A program made the position numbers and the translations under genes. Source: Tenacibaculum sp. L6 (GTDB lineage Bacteria; Bacteroidota; Bacteroidia; Flavobacteriales; Flavobacteriaceae). From it: a stretch of 37,798 nt of DNA. Positions 18,052 to 26,423 of this stretch are shown piece after piece. The DNA lies in the NCBI RefSeq assembly GCF_028823685.1, contig NZ_JAPEHZ010000019.1:1-37798 (forward strand). Reading direction: 5' to 3'. The stretch's first letter is position 1, and every line of letters begins with the position of its first letter. A model generated the notes under the pieces. That model had not been told where the DNA came from. It did no database searches and saw only the letters and a list, made by a program, of their open reading frames with translations.

Positions 18052-20964
18052 TTATAGCAAAGCTTCTCTTAAAATTGTTACAGGATGTTTTGCAATGCGT
18101 TTGGTTCCATCATAAATTTGATGACGACAACTAGTACCTGCAGCTACAATTTCTGTATAGTTTGAACAGTTTCTAACTTTAGGAAACAGAGTATCTTCAC
18201 CTACTTGCATGCTTACTTTGTAATGCTCTTTTTCGTAACCAAAAGAGCCTGCCATTCCACAGCAACCTGTATTCATAATAGTAACCTTATAATTTTCAGG
18301 AATATTTAAAATTGAAAAGGATGCATGGGTACTCGATAAGGCTTTTTGATGACAATGCCCGTGAATTTTCAATGTTTTAGTTTCATTGGTAAAAGCATTC
18401 GTGTCAATGTTTCCTTTTGAATGTTCTGAAGCTAAAAACTCTTCAAGAGTAAAACAGTTTTCAGAAAGTTTTTTCGCTGCTACCTTATCACTTGCGATTC
18501 GCAAGTATTCATCTCTAAAGGTTAAAATAGCTGAAGGTTCAATCCCAACAAGAGGTGTTTCTTCAGAAATTAAGTTTTTAAAAGTAGCTACATTTTTATT
18601 AGCAATCTCTTTAGCTTCTTTTAAAAATCCTTTAGAAATATAGCTGCGTCCGCTTTCTTCGTGGTTTACGGTTTTTACTTCGTATCCTAGTTTTTCTAAT
18701 ACAACTACTGCATCTTTACCTATTTCAGCATCGTAGTAGTTCGTAAACTCATCGTTAAATAAGTAGATTGTTTTTTGAGACTTCTCGACTGCGCTCGAAG
18801 TGACATTATGAATTTTCAACCAAGCACTTAAAGGCTGTTTAGCCAATTTAGGAACCGAACGTTGTGTCGCAACTCCCATTACTTTTTTAGCCAAAGTAGT
18901 ATTGGTAAAGAAGTTTGTTAATGCAGGAAATTTGCTTCCAAGCTTGTTGTATTTTGCATTGTTAGCAAATAATTTACTACGGAAAGAATAACCATTAGTT
19001 TCTTGATATTGATATAAAAATTCCGCTTTCATAGAAGCGATATCTACGTTACTTGGGCATTCACTAGCACAAGCTTTACAACTCAAACACAGGTCAAGAA
19101 TTTCTTTTAATTCTTTTGAATCGAATTTGTTTTGAGCAGTATTGTTGGTCAAAACTTCACGAAGTGTATTAGCTCTAGCACGAGTTGTTTCTTTTTCGTT
19201 TCGAGTTGCTCGGTAACTAGGGCATAAGGTTCCGCCAGCTTCAGGAGATTTACGGCAATCACCAGAACCGTTACATTTTTCAGCTAATTTTAAAATACCT
19301 TCACTATCGGAAAAATCTTGTATGGTTTCAATGTTAGGTTCCGTTCTATCTATCTCATAACGTAAGCTCTGATCCATAGGGAAAGCATCAGTAATTTTTC
19401 CTTTGTTGAACACGTTATTTGGATCAAAAGCTTTTTTAATTCTTCGTAATAACTGGTAGTTTTTATCACCAATCATTAAAGGAATAAATTCTGCACGTAC
19501 AATTCCATCACCATGTTCACCACTAAAAGAACCTTGGTATTTCTTAACCAATTTTGCAGTTTCAGTAGTTATCTTTCTAAACAACGTAACATCTGCAGAT
19601 TTCTTTAAGTTTAAAATAGGACGTAAGTGCAATTCACCAGCTCCTGCATGCGCATAATACACAGCATTTTGCTGGTACTTGTCCATTATTTGGGTAAATT
19701 CTTCAATGTATTCTGGTAAATCTTCTAAAGCTACGGCAGTATCTTCAATACAAGCTACTGCTTTCATATCGCCCACAATATTTCCTAATAAACCTAAACC
19801 TGCCTTACGCAACTCGTGTACTTTGGCAATATCGTTTCCGTATACTTTCGGATAATGATATCCGAAGTTATTTGCTTTTAAATCTTCAATTAAATTATTA
19901 GCCAATACTTCAGCTTCTTCAATAGTATCAGCAGAAACTTCTAACATCAACACCGCTTCTGGATCTCCTTGTAAAAAGAAACGATTTTTAGTTTGTTCCC
20001 TATTGTTTTTGGTACAGTCTAAAATTACTTTATCCATCAATTCACAAGCATATAATTTGTGATTCATGGCAGTTACCGTAGCTTTTAAACTCTCATTAAT
20101 ACTATTAAAATGCGGACAAACCATAATGCTTTGCGTTGGAGGTAAGTCGTCTAATTGAATAGTAATTGCAGTAGAAAATACTAAGGTTCCTTCACTACCT
20201 GATAAGAATTTAGCTGGATTGATTGTAGGTTCTGTTCCTCCAAATAAATCAGAGGTTAAAAACTCATCAACAGCATACCCTGTATTTCTTCTATGAATGC
20301 TTTCCTTTGGAAACTCCTTTTTAATTTCTTGTTGAGCAGCTTCTGAAATAAGTTCAGTGTAAATTGCTCGATAGATATTTCCTTCTAAGGTGTTTTCTAT
20401 TTTTTTCTGATTGAATTCTGCCGAAGTAACTTCAGAAAACATTACTTCACTACCATCACTCAACAATCCTTTAATAGCAATTACTTTATCTCTGGTAACA
20501 CCATAACGAATCGAAGTACTTCCAGAGGAATTGTTACCAACCATTCCTCCAATCATACAGCGGTTAGAAGTTGAGGTATTCGGACCAAAGAACAAGCCGA
20601 AAGGTTTTAAAAATCGATTTAAATCATCACGAATAATTCCAGGCTCTACTGTAATCGTTTTGTTAATTTCATCAAAAGCCAACATATTCGTAAAGTGTTT
20701 CGACACGTCAACTACAATTCCGTCTCCTACACATTGTCCCGCTAAGGAAGTTCCTGCTGTACGTGGAATTAAGGTGATATTATTTTTGGTAGCAAAATCG
20801 ATTAATTGCTGAATATCTTTTATATCCTTAGGATATGCCACAGCTAAAGGTATTTTACGATATACCGATGCATCGGTAGCGTAAATGTTTTTATGTAAAT
20901 CGTCAAAAAACAATTCTCCTGTTAACGATTTTTCTAAGGTTTGTAGTTGTGTTGTTTGTATCAT
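18052..20964 (-). CDS. FAD-linked oxidase/Fe-S protein, likely D-2-hydroxyglutarate dehydrogenase (YdiJ type)
   Basis: The 970 residues combine an FAD-binding domain (about 35-210; IPRTAGTSLAGQCVGDGIVVD, GGMVGNNSSGS), an FAD-oxidase C-terminal domain (about 260-525; FSGEHGDGIVR), ferredoxin-like clusters (CNGSGDCRKS...GGTLCPSYR and CLSCKACASECP, about 560-635) and a C-terminal CCG domain (GHCHQK, TGCCGMAGSFG). This order is that of E. coli YdiJ, reported as a D-2-hydroxyglutarate dehydrogenase; D-lactate dehydrogenase is the alternative. Its neighbours, an Lrp regulator and an HglS-like enzyme that would make D-2-hydroxyglutarate, support the first. Residues about 720-728 are encoded by a REP-like sequence in the linker before the CCG domain. 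Confidence 0.85.
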   Translation of the reverse strand: MIQTTQLQTLEKSLTGELFFDDLHKNIYATDASVYRKIPLAVAYPKDIKDIQQLIDFATKNNITLIPRTAGTSLAGQCVGDGIVVDVSKHFTNMLAFDEINKTITVEPGIIRDDLNRFLKPFGLFFGPNTSTSNRCMIGGMVGNNSSGSTSIRYGVTRDKVIAIKGLLSDGSEVMFSEVTSAEFNQKKIENTLEGNIYRAIYTELISEAAQQEIKKEFPKESIHRRNTGYAVDEFLTSDLFGGTEPTINPAKFLSGSEGTLVFSTAITIQLDDLPPTQSIMVCPHFNSINESLKATVTAMNHKLYACELMDKVILDCTKNNREQTKNRFFLQGDPEAVLMLEVSADTIEEAEVLANNLIEDLKANNFGYHYPKVYGNDIAKVHELRKAGLGLLGNIVGDMKAVACIEDTAVALEDLPEYIEEFTQIMDKYQQNAVYYAHAGAGELHLRPILNLKKSADVTLFRKITTETAKLVKKYQGSFSGEHGDGIVRAEFIPLMIGDKNYQLLRRIKKAFDPNNVFNKGKITDAFPMDQSLRYEIDRTEPNIETIQDFSDSEGILKLAEKCNGSGDCRKSPEAGGTLCPSYRATRNEKETTRARANTLREVLTNNTAQNKFDSKELKEILDLCLSCKACASECPSNVDIASMKAEFLYQYQETNGYSFRSKLFANNAKYNKLGSKFPALTNFFTNTTLAKKVMGVATQRSVPKLAKQPLSAWLKIHNVTSSAVEKSQKTIYLFNDEFTNYYDAEIGKDAVVVLEKLGYEVKTVNHEESGRSYISKGFLKEAKEIANKNVATFKNLISEETPLVGIEPSAILTFRDEYLRIASDKVAAKKLSENCFTLEEFLASEHSKGNIDTNAFTNETKTLKIHGHCHQKALSSTHASFSILNIPENYKVTIMNTGCCGMAGSFGYEKEHYKVSMQVGEDTLFPKVRNCSNYTEIVAAGTSCRHQIYDGTKRIAKHPVTILREALL
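18781..18806. repeat. REP-like sequence inside a coding region
   Basis: On the minus strand this reads TGTCACTTCGAGCGCAGTCG followed by AGAAG, a dyad-bearing motif of the kind scattered between flavobacterial genes. Here it is in frame in the oxidoreductase gene and encodes VTSSAVEKS in an interdomain linker. Its head, TGTCA-N-TTCGAG, also occurs at both ends of the intergenic element at 21586-21705. Confidence 0.6.
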
Positions 20965-21060
20965 TATCTAAATTACCTAATATTGTATTGATTGGGTAAA
21001 GTATTACTTTATCGTTACAAATATCTATAATTAAAATTTGTAAAAGAGTTTAATTGATGT

Positions 21061-21519
21061 TTACTCTATGGGGATGTTTCTTTTAAAACAGGTGTCAAAA
21101 CATATAAAAGTATCGGTACCCGCTACTCCGTTTATCAAATGTACTTTGTCGTAGAGTATTTTTTGTAAATGTTGATTGTCTTTTGCGTAAATCAAGATGA
21201 AAATAGCGTAGTTTCCGGACACGAAATTACATTCTGTTATCTCAGGAATTTTTTCTAATTCGCGCATTACATCTTTCGCAAAACGAGCTTCACGTAAACG
21301 AATACCTGTGTACGATTTAGTTTTGTAGCCTAAGCTTTTTTCTTCTAAAACAAACTCTGCATTTTTAATTACACCTTCTGCTGTTAATTTTTTAATACGT
21401 TGATGAATTAAGGAGTTAGAAACTTTTAACTCATCTGCAATTTGCGAATAGGCTTTACGAGCATCTAAACGAAGTTTTGATAGTATTTGTTTGTCTATAT
21501 AATCAAATTGATTTTCCAA
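21061..21519 (-). CDS. Lrp/AsnC family transcriptional regulator
   Basis: The 152 residues show an N-terminal winged helix-turn-helix (about 1-60: DKQILSKLRLDARKAYSQIA, VSNSLIHQRIKKL) and a C-terminal RAM/AsnC ligand-binding domain (about 70-145). The start is TTG at 21519; the frame upstream holds only ATT codons before a stop, and no ATG gives a full DNA-binding domain. It sits between the HglS-like gene and the large oxidoreductase on the same strand, 96 nt from the latter. It probably senses an amino acid or keto acid, perhaps lysine-related, and controls both neighbours; that is inference from position. Confidence 0.88.
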   Translation of the reverse strand: MENQFDYIDKQILSKLRLDARKAYSQIADELKVSNSLIHQRIKKLTAEGVIKNAEFVLEEKSLGYKTKSYTGIRLREARFAKDVMRELEKIPEITECNFVSGNYAIFILIYAKDNQHLQKILYDKVHLINGVAGTDTFICFDTCFKRNIPIE

Positions 21520-21585
21520 AAGAATAATGTTGTTTAGTTAGAATAAACTCAATATAAAACCCGTTATGCTTTTTGATAAAAACTC

Positions 21586-21705
21586 TGTCAATTCGAGTGG
21601 ATTTCACGATTGAAATGAGTGAAATTTGTATCGAGAATTAGGATTTTTGTACATAAAAAAGTTCTCGATACGATTTTTCGTTCCTCAAAATCACTCGAAC
21701 TGACA
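21586..21705. repeat. Structured intergenic inverted-repeat element
   Basis: Outer arms TGTCAATTCGAGTGG (21586) and TCACTCGAACTGACA (21691-21705) pair with two mismatches. Inside are GTATCGAGAA (21628-21637) with TTCTCGATAC (21662-21671), an ATTTCA/TGAAAT hairpin (21601-21616) and a GATTTT/AAAATC hairpin (21672-21692). The result is a cruciform-like multi-stem fold. It fills most of the 324-base gap between the HglS-like gene and the Lrp gene; nothing else is seen in that gap. Confidence 0.7.
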
Positions 21706-21843
21706 TTAATCTTGTTTGTTTACTTCAAAATGAACAACGAGTTAATGTAAGCTATAAAATACACAATCGTTTTTAACGAAAAAAGCGTAGCCACAAATTT
21801 ACATTTACGGCTACACACATTTTTTTACTATTTGATTTTATGA

Positions 21844-23265
21844 TTAAGCATTTATTTCTGCCAAGCAGTTTTGTATGCTTTCATCTTGCATATCTTCATA
21901 CCATTTTGTTAACGTATAAACAGGTTCCCCTAAATCTTTTTCAAATAAATCTTGATTAGAAGTACCTTGGTATTCACGTTTAGCATCATCTGTTCCTAAG
22001 TTTGAGGCAAAAATTCCTGCTGCACTTACAGGTAAGAAATCTTCGTAAACCATAGGTTCTATACTTAAATAACCATCCTCTAATAATTGGTTTACATCTA
22101 CTTTTGTATACACTTTATCTTTAGATAAAGTAGCTGCTTTATTAGTAGTAAAGTAATGGAAATAAGCTAAATCTTCAGAATGTAATTCTTCATAGTTATC
22201 AGGGAAAACTTTAAAATTTTCTGCTAATAATTCGTTGTATTCTGAGGCATTTTCGGCAGTTGGTGATCCACCAATAGCTTTACGTGTTTTATTTAACAAC
22301 TCATGATAAAGATCAAGTCCTTTTTGAGTTAATGCAGCCCCACGTTGTTCTATCTCACCAAAACGAGCTTTGTGTTCGCCTATTTCTTCTTTTTCAACAT
22401 TGTTTTTAAAAGTTACTTTTTCAGTCAATGCTTTAAAACTTGTTTGACGTAATAAAATAGGGCATTTTCTTGCTGGAGGTCCTTCGATATTGTCTTTTGG
22501 TGGAATATTACGAGCCTCCATGCTTACTTGCACCTTGTCTATGTCTAAGGTTCTAGGAGTTAGGTGGTTGATGTGAGGTCCTTTGAAAGCAACAACATCA
22601 GCAATTAATCTGTGTTGATTTAGTAAGGCTTCGTACATTTCATAATCTACGGTAGCAGTATCGTGCCAACGAAAAGTTTCCAATGCTTCTAGTACAAAGA
22701 TTTCGGCATCTTCTTTATTTAACCCTCCTTCTTTTTCAGATTTATCAATAAGTTGTAAAACTTTTTCTGTAAAAATTTGACGTTTTTCTAAAATAGTTTC
22801 AACATTGTTACGAAGCTGAGGATCATCAATTAAATCTATACGTAATAAAGAAGTAAAAACTCTGAATGGAGCTTGATTAAGAGCGGTGCTTTCAATAGCT
22901 CTAAACGCTGTAGAATGAACAGGAACACCGGCTGGAGCTAAATCATAATAACCAACAGAATACATTCCCATTACTTTAAACAAACGTCTCATCGTAAATA
23001 ACTCATAAGGCTTACCCAAACGAATTGCTCCGTGGCGTTCCATATTTAATCGAGTTAATTCGCCAGTATGTGCTAACTGTTCTTCAATTTCTTTAGACTC
23101 TGAAAGAACATTTTCATTTATGCCATGAACCAAATCAAGAAGTTCACCATAAAGAGGTACCTCTTTTTTATACATATCAGACATAATTTTAGAAAAGCGG
23201 TTACGAATGTATTCTGGAGAAACAAATTCTTCAGCTGTATATTCTAGTTTATTTTTTGAGGACAT
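21844..23265 (-). CDS. hglS: DUF1338 protein, likely 2-oxoadipate dioxygenase/decarboxylase (HglS type)
   Basis: The 473 residues match the DUF1338/YdcJ family. In Pseudomonas putida the member HglS is an Fe(II) enzyme that converts 2-oxoadipate to D-2-hydroxyglutarate in lysine catabolism. The expected residues are present: His78 and Arg82 in RHGAIR, His234 in GPHINHLTPR and the Glu in FGEIEQRG (about 304). The spacing of 156 between the two histidines equals that of the HglS residues as I recall them (70 and 226). The oxidoreductase downstream could oxidise D-2-hydroxyglutarate to 2-oxoglutarate. The 280 bases upstream of the gene are AT-rich, with a 7-bp dyad AAAGTCA/TGACTTT (23424-23440) and no gene. 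Confidence 0.82.
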   Translation of the reverse strand: MSSKNKLEYTAEEFVSPEYIRNRFSKIMSDMYKKEVPLYGELLDLVHGINENVLSESKEIEEQLAHTGELTRLNMERHGAIRLGKPYELFTMRRLFKVMGMYSVGYYDLAPAGVPVHSTAFRAIESTALNQAPFRVFTSLLRIDLIDDPQLRNNVETILEKRQIFTEKVLQLIDKSEKEGGLNKEDAEIFVLEALETFRWHDTATVDYEMYEALLNQHRLIADVVAFKGPHINHLTPRTLDIDKVQVSMEARNIPPKDNIEGPPARKCPILLRQTSFKALTEKVTFKNNVEKEEIGEHKARFGEIEQRGAALTQKGLDLYHELLNKTRKAIGGSPTAENASEYNELLAENFKVFPDNYEELHSEDLAYFHYFTTNKAATLSKDKVYTKVDVNQLLEDGYLSIEPMVYEDFLPVSAAGIFASNLGTDDAKREYQGTSNQDLFEKDLGEPVYTLTKWYEDMQDESIQNCLAEINA

Positions 23266-23545
23266 AGTTTGTTAAAATTTGCTGCAAATTAAATGAATTT
23301 AATCTTTTTTAGTGTTTATAAATGTAAATTTTGTTTTATAGATGTTTTTTTTAGGTTAATTTAATTCCTTGAAAGCAGTTTTTTTAATCCAAAAGACAAT
23401 TTTCACAAAAAAAGTGTTTTTTAAAAGTCAATTTGACTTTGTTTTAGGGTATAAGCTTTAGTAAAACGTTTTAGAGTTTTTAGTAAACCAAGAGTAATTT
23501 AAAACCTCACATTATTCAATGTAGAGTTCTTTATTTTGAAGAGAT

Positions 23546-24312
23546 TTAAAAGTATACAGACTCCACATCTTCTGGAATAGCAACTTTTTCTTCTAGATTG
23601 TTTTGAATCAATATTTCTTTAAGTTTTTTTCGAGTTAACGGACAGTGGTTTATAGCTTCCATGTGATTTGCTATAACCAAGCCATGTGAGTTTTTAACAA
23701 ATTTGATGATATCATCTACATTCATAATAAGATTTTTAAATACATCAAATTGAGCAGCACCACTAGCTAATACACTAATTTCAGGTTTGTATTCTTTAGT
23801 ACTTTATGAACGGCATCTGTATATACAGTATCAGAACTCAGATAAATTGATTTTTGATTTGGTAATTTTATATGAAAACCAAGCACATTACCCATAAGTT
23901 TAGCAACAAATCCGTAGCCATGTTTTGCAGGTATTCCTTCAATCTCTCCTCCTAAAAAAGCTTGTTTTTCCCAGTATTTTAAACTTTGAACAATATTTAA
24001 TCCTCTTTTTTTAAATGCTTTTTCATCCTTTATACTACAGGTGACAGGAATATTATTTTTAATTAAAAATTTAACAGCAGCATTGTCAATATGATCTGGG
24101 TGTTGATGTGTAATTAAACAGTGAGTTACTTTTTTTAGAAGAGAATATGTATTATTAGGAAGTGGAACAGTTGGTTTTTTTCTAGCTTTATGTCTAAATA
24201 GTGTAAACGGAGGCATAATTCCTTGATTACCTAACATAGGGTCGACAAGAATAACTTCTTTTTCAGTTTCAATAATTATGGTAGCATTTCTTATTTGATG
24301 TATGTGTAACAT
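23546..24312 (-). pseudogene. MBL-fold metallohydrolase, frameshifted near the 3' end
   Basis: The first 181 codons (to the stop at 23767) give a UlaG-like metallo-beta-lactamase fold: EVILVDPMLGNQG, the zinc motif THQHPDHID, then IYLSSDTVYTDAVHK. It stops early at KLVY. In another frame the family's end continues as PEISVLASGAAQFDVF to ANHMEAINHCPL, with the last metal-binding His, and stops at 23546. Restoring one base at the TTT at 23786-23788 (plus strand) joins the parts into about 255 residues. It lies 60 nt after a Crp/Fnr gene. Either the gene is decaying or an indel error is present. The intact enzyme's substrate is unknown. Confidence 0.8.
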
Positions 24313-24372
24313 TGTATAATTTTTTAGTTATGCAAATGTCTTTTTTACACTATCTATTTTCATTGATTCAAA

Positions 24373-24948
24373 TCAATAAATACGCTTTTTAATTCTGCTT
24401 AGTGTTTCTGGAGTTACGTTTAAGTATGATGCTAAATGGTATTGTGGTATATACTGTATCCATTCTGGTTTGTATATAAAAAGCTCATTGTACAACTCCT
24501 CTGGAGATTTTGTAACACGATTAAACTCTAGTTTTTCTTTTTGTTTTAAAAGCTTTTTAAAAGAAGCTTCAATAAAGGTTTTTCCACATTGATATTTTTC
24601 TAGTAAATCAAAAAAAGGTTGTCTTTCAATACTTAAGATTTCTACAGTAGTTAAGCTTTCTTGGTTTTTCTTTGTTTTAGTATTTTGATTAAAAGTTAGT
24701 AAATCAGAAATAAACTGAGGCTTTGTATAAAAGTTGATATTGATTTCTTTCTCCTGATTTGCGTAATACTCTCTTACAATTCCGTTATTTAAAAAACGCA
24801 ACTGTTTTTCTTTAGAATTTTCTTGAAGTAAAAAACTTCCTTTAGCATGTTTTTCAACCTTAAATAAAGAAAATAGTTCATCAAGTCCATGTTGATTCAA
24901 AGGGAATTCTGTTTTGAAGAATTTTGAAATCTCTGTAAACTGTTCCAT
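24373..24948 (-). CDS. Crp/Fnr family transcriptional regulator
   Basis: The 191 residues contain a cyclic-nucleotide-binding-like beta-barrel (about 15-125; FLLQENSKEKQLRFLNNGIV) and a compact C-terminal helix-turn-helix (YHLASYLNVTPETLSRIKK). It has the short C-terminus common in Bacteroidota Crp-like regulators and lacks the classical cAMP-binding RxS motif, so its ligand is unknown. Its ATG overlaps the restored stop of the upstream DUF805-like gene as TAATG, and the MBL-fold gene follows after 60 nt, so the three form one transcript. It may control the neighbouring hydrolase. Confidence 0.85.
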   Translation of the reverse strand: MEQFTEISKFFKTEFPLNQHGLDELFSLFKVEKHAKGSFLLQENSKEKQLRFLNNGIVREYYANQEKEININFYTKPQFISDLLTFNQNTKTKKNQESLTTVEILSIERQPFFDLLEKYQCGKTFIEASFKKLLKQKEKLEFNRVTKSPEELYNELFIYKPEWIQYIPQYHLASYLNVTPETLSRIKKRIY

Positions 24949-25323
24949 TAATTCTGTTTTTCAATTCCAAAAACTAACGGTTTAGAATCTTTATCTAACA
25001 AAAAGATAGATATTCCAGCCAGAATTCCAAATCCATAGCTTGTTGTGTAAATCTTTTACTCTTTTAATAGCTAAAGTTACAGCGCTATAAAACAAAATAA
25101 AACCAAAAGGTAAACTAGGTATACTAAATGGTTTTACAACTTTATGTGTAGCTAGTAAGTACGCATCTTTAGAACTTATGATTGATATTACATTAGTATT
25201 TATAATTAAATCACTAATGCTACTAAAAGCTAGCAAGAATAAAATTATTATACCCAATAAAAATTCTTGCTTACTAATCATTTTTCTTGGATCAAATAAT
25301 AGTTTTAGTATTTTGTAATTCAT
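24948..25323 (-). pseudogene. DUF805-like small membrane protein, frameshifted
   Basis: In the primary frame the gene reads 110 residues from MNYKILKLLFDPRKMISKQE, with two or three hydrophobic segments, to a stop at 24991 after KRVKDLHNKLWIWNSGW. The DUF805 pattern is R-x-x-D-x-x-x-S followed by a hydrophobic helix. Dropping one base near 25040-25041 gives KRVKDLHNSYGFGILAGISI, a further membrane helix, and a tail ending EKQN whose TAA overlaps the next gene's ATG (TAATG). That neat junction supports the longer frame. Function is unknown; a single-base insertion or a sequencing error is likely. Confidence 0.6.
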
Positions 25324-25396
25324 AGCACTTTTTAAGTAATAAGAAAAATAAGTGAATTTTATATATGTTTTTTTGTGTCAAAAAATATTTTAATAA

Positions 25397-25430
25397 AACG
25401 TCAGCCTTAAATAAATTTAAGACTGACGTT
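25397..25430 (-). terminator. Hairpin after the 25443 gene
   Basis: AACGTCAGCCTTAAAT (25397) pairs with ATTTAAGACTGACGTT (ending 25430) with one mismatch. It lies 13 nt after the minus-strand stop at 25443, and the minus strand continues T-rich after the stem. Confidence 0.7.
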
Positions 25431-25442
25431 GTGTGGTCTAAT

Positions 25443-25907
25443 TTACTGTCTTTTTAAATTAGTATTAATTATAAGAGACCATTTGTTAGCAACTAGCAGT
25501 TCATTATTAATTAATAAGTCTGTTTTTTCATCATAAATAACAATAGAAGTAGTCTCATTTTTTTTAATGAAGCTGAGCTCTATTAATGCAATTGTTTTAT
25601 CGTTTATACTTCGTGTTTTTTTTATGATATTACATTCTTTAATAGTTTTCAAGTCAATTACTTGGTTATGGTTGTTCTCTTGAGATTGTTTATGAAAGAA
25701 AAGAAAACTTTTAGATTTATCAATACCTAAAACAAAATCATTACAAAATTCATACTCTTCTATATTACAGTTATATTCTTGGGAAAGATTATTTAGTATT
25801 TGAAGCTTTTCATTCTTTTTTGTTGTTTGTCTTTTACGTACTAGTATAAAAGGGGCTATACATATAACTAATAGTACAGCACCAACGATTGTGGTTCCTA
25901 AATCCAT
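25443..25907 (-). CDS. Single-pass membrane protein of unknown function
   Basis: The 154 residues start with one transmembrane helix (about 5-24, TTIVGAVLLVICIAPFILV) followed by the basic stop-transfer sequence RKRQTTKK, so the remaining 125 residues should be cytoplasmic. That domain is mixed alpha/beta by eye with no recognised motif; segments such as VLGIDKSKSFLFF and IALIELSFIKKNETTSIVIY suggest a small PH-like or immunity-protein-like barrel, but this is a guess. It appears to be monocistronic with its own terminator. Confidence 0.65.
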   Translation of the reverse strand: MDLGTTIVGAVLLVICIAPFILVRKRQTTKKNEKLQILNNLSQEYNCNIEEYEFCNDFVLGIDKSKSFLFFHKQSQENNHNQVIDLKTIKECNIIKKTRSINDKTIALIELSFIKKNETTSIVIYDEKTDLLINNELLVANKWSLIINTNLKRQ

Positions 25908-26007
25908 TTATTTTTAAATTAATTACATTAAGTTTTACTCTTTAATTTATAAAGAGTATATTTTTGATAGTGAGATTGATTAGTTGGTTATTAAAAACTT
26001 AATGTTT

Positions 26008-26379
26008 TCACCAATGATAATGGAAAGGAAATATTAAATTAGATTTTCTATAGTTTATTAAAACATTTCTTGAAAAAGAAATATATTGAAGATATTTTCT
26101 GTTGAAAAATAATTCAACAGATTTAAAATTGATTCCTGCTTCTGAGAATGTGTTTTTTACATTATTTGAAGGAGGATTATTAGAGTAATTAGTGAAGTTT
26201 TCTGACTCTAAGGTATGTTCTACCCCCTTAGAAGAAAGTTTTTGTTTGTATTCTTTATGTGAAGAGTATGGGTTGCTAAACTCACTAGAAAAAGATTGAT
26301 CTTTTTGCGTATAACCAATGGTAGAAAAATATACCATTGTAATAAAAAGGACGCTTAAAAATCGTAATATCTTATTCAT
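26008..26379 (-). CDS. Small secreted protein of unknown function
   Basis: The 123 residues begin with a signal peptide (MNKILRFLSVLFITMVYFST, cleavage near GYTQ). The mature part is about 98 residues, rich in Ser, Asn and aromatic residues, without cysteines. I recognise no family. It lies between the antiporter gene and the 25443 gene on the same strand with gaps of about 45 and 100 nt. It may be lineage-specific. Confidence 0.55.
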   Translation of the reverse strand: MNKILRFLSVLFITMVYFSTIGYTQKDQSFSSEFSNPYSSHKEYKQKLSSKGVEHTLESENFTNYSNNPPSNNVKNTFSEAGINFKSVELFFNRKYLQYISFSRNVLINYRKSNLIFPFHYHW

Positions 26380-26423
26380 ACTACAAAATTACTTTAATAA
26401 TTAAAATTAAAACCGATTATTAG

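Noticed and set aside
23546..25323. MBL, Crp/Fnr and DUF805-like genes as a defence or toxin system
   Set aside because: No toxin, nuclease or phage-related domain is visible; a small regulator-linked metabolic or stress unit is the simpler reading.
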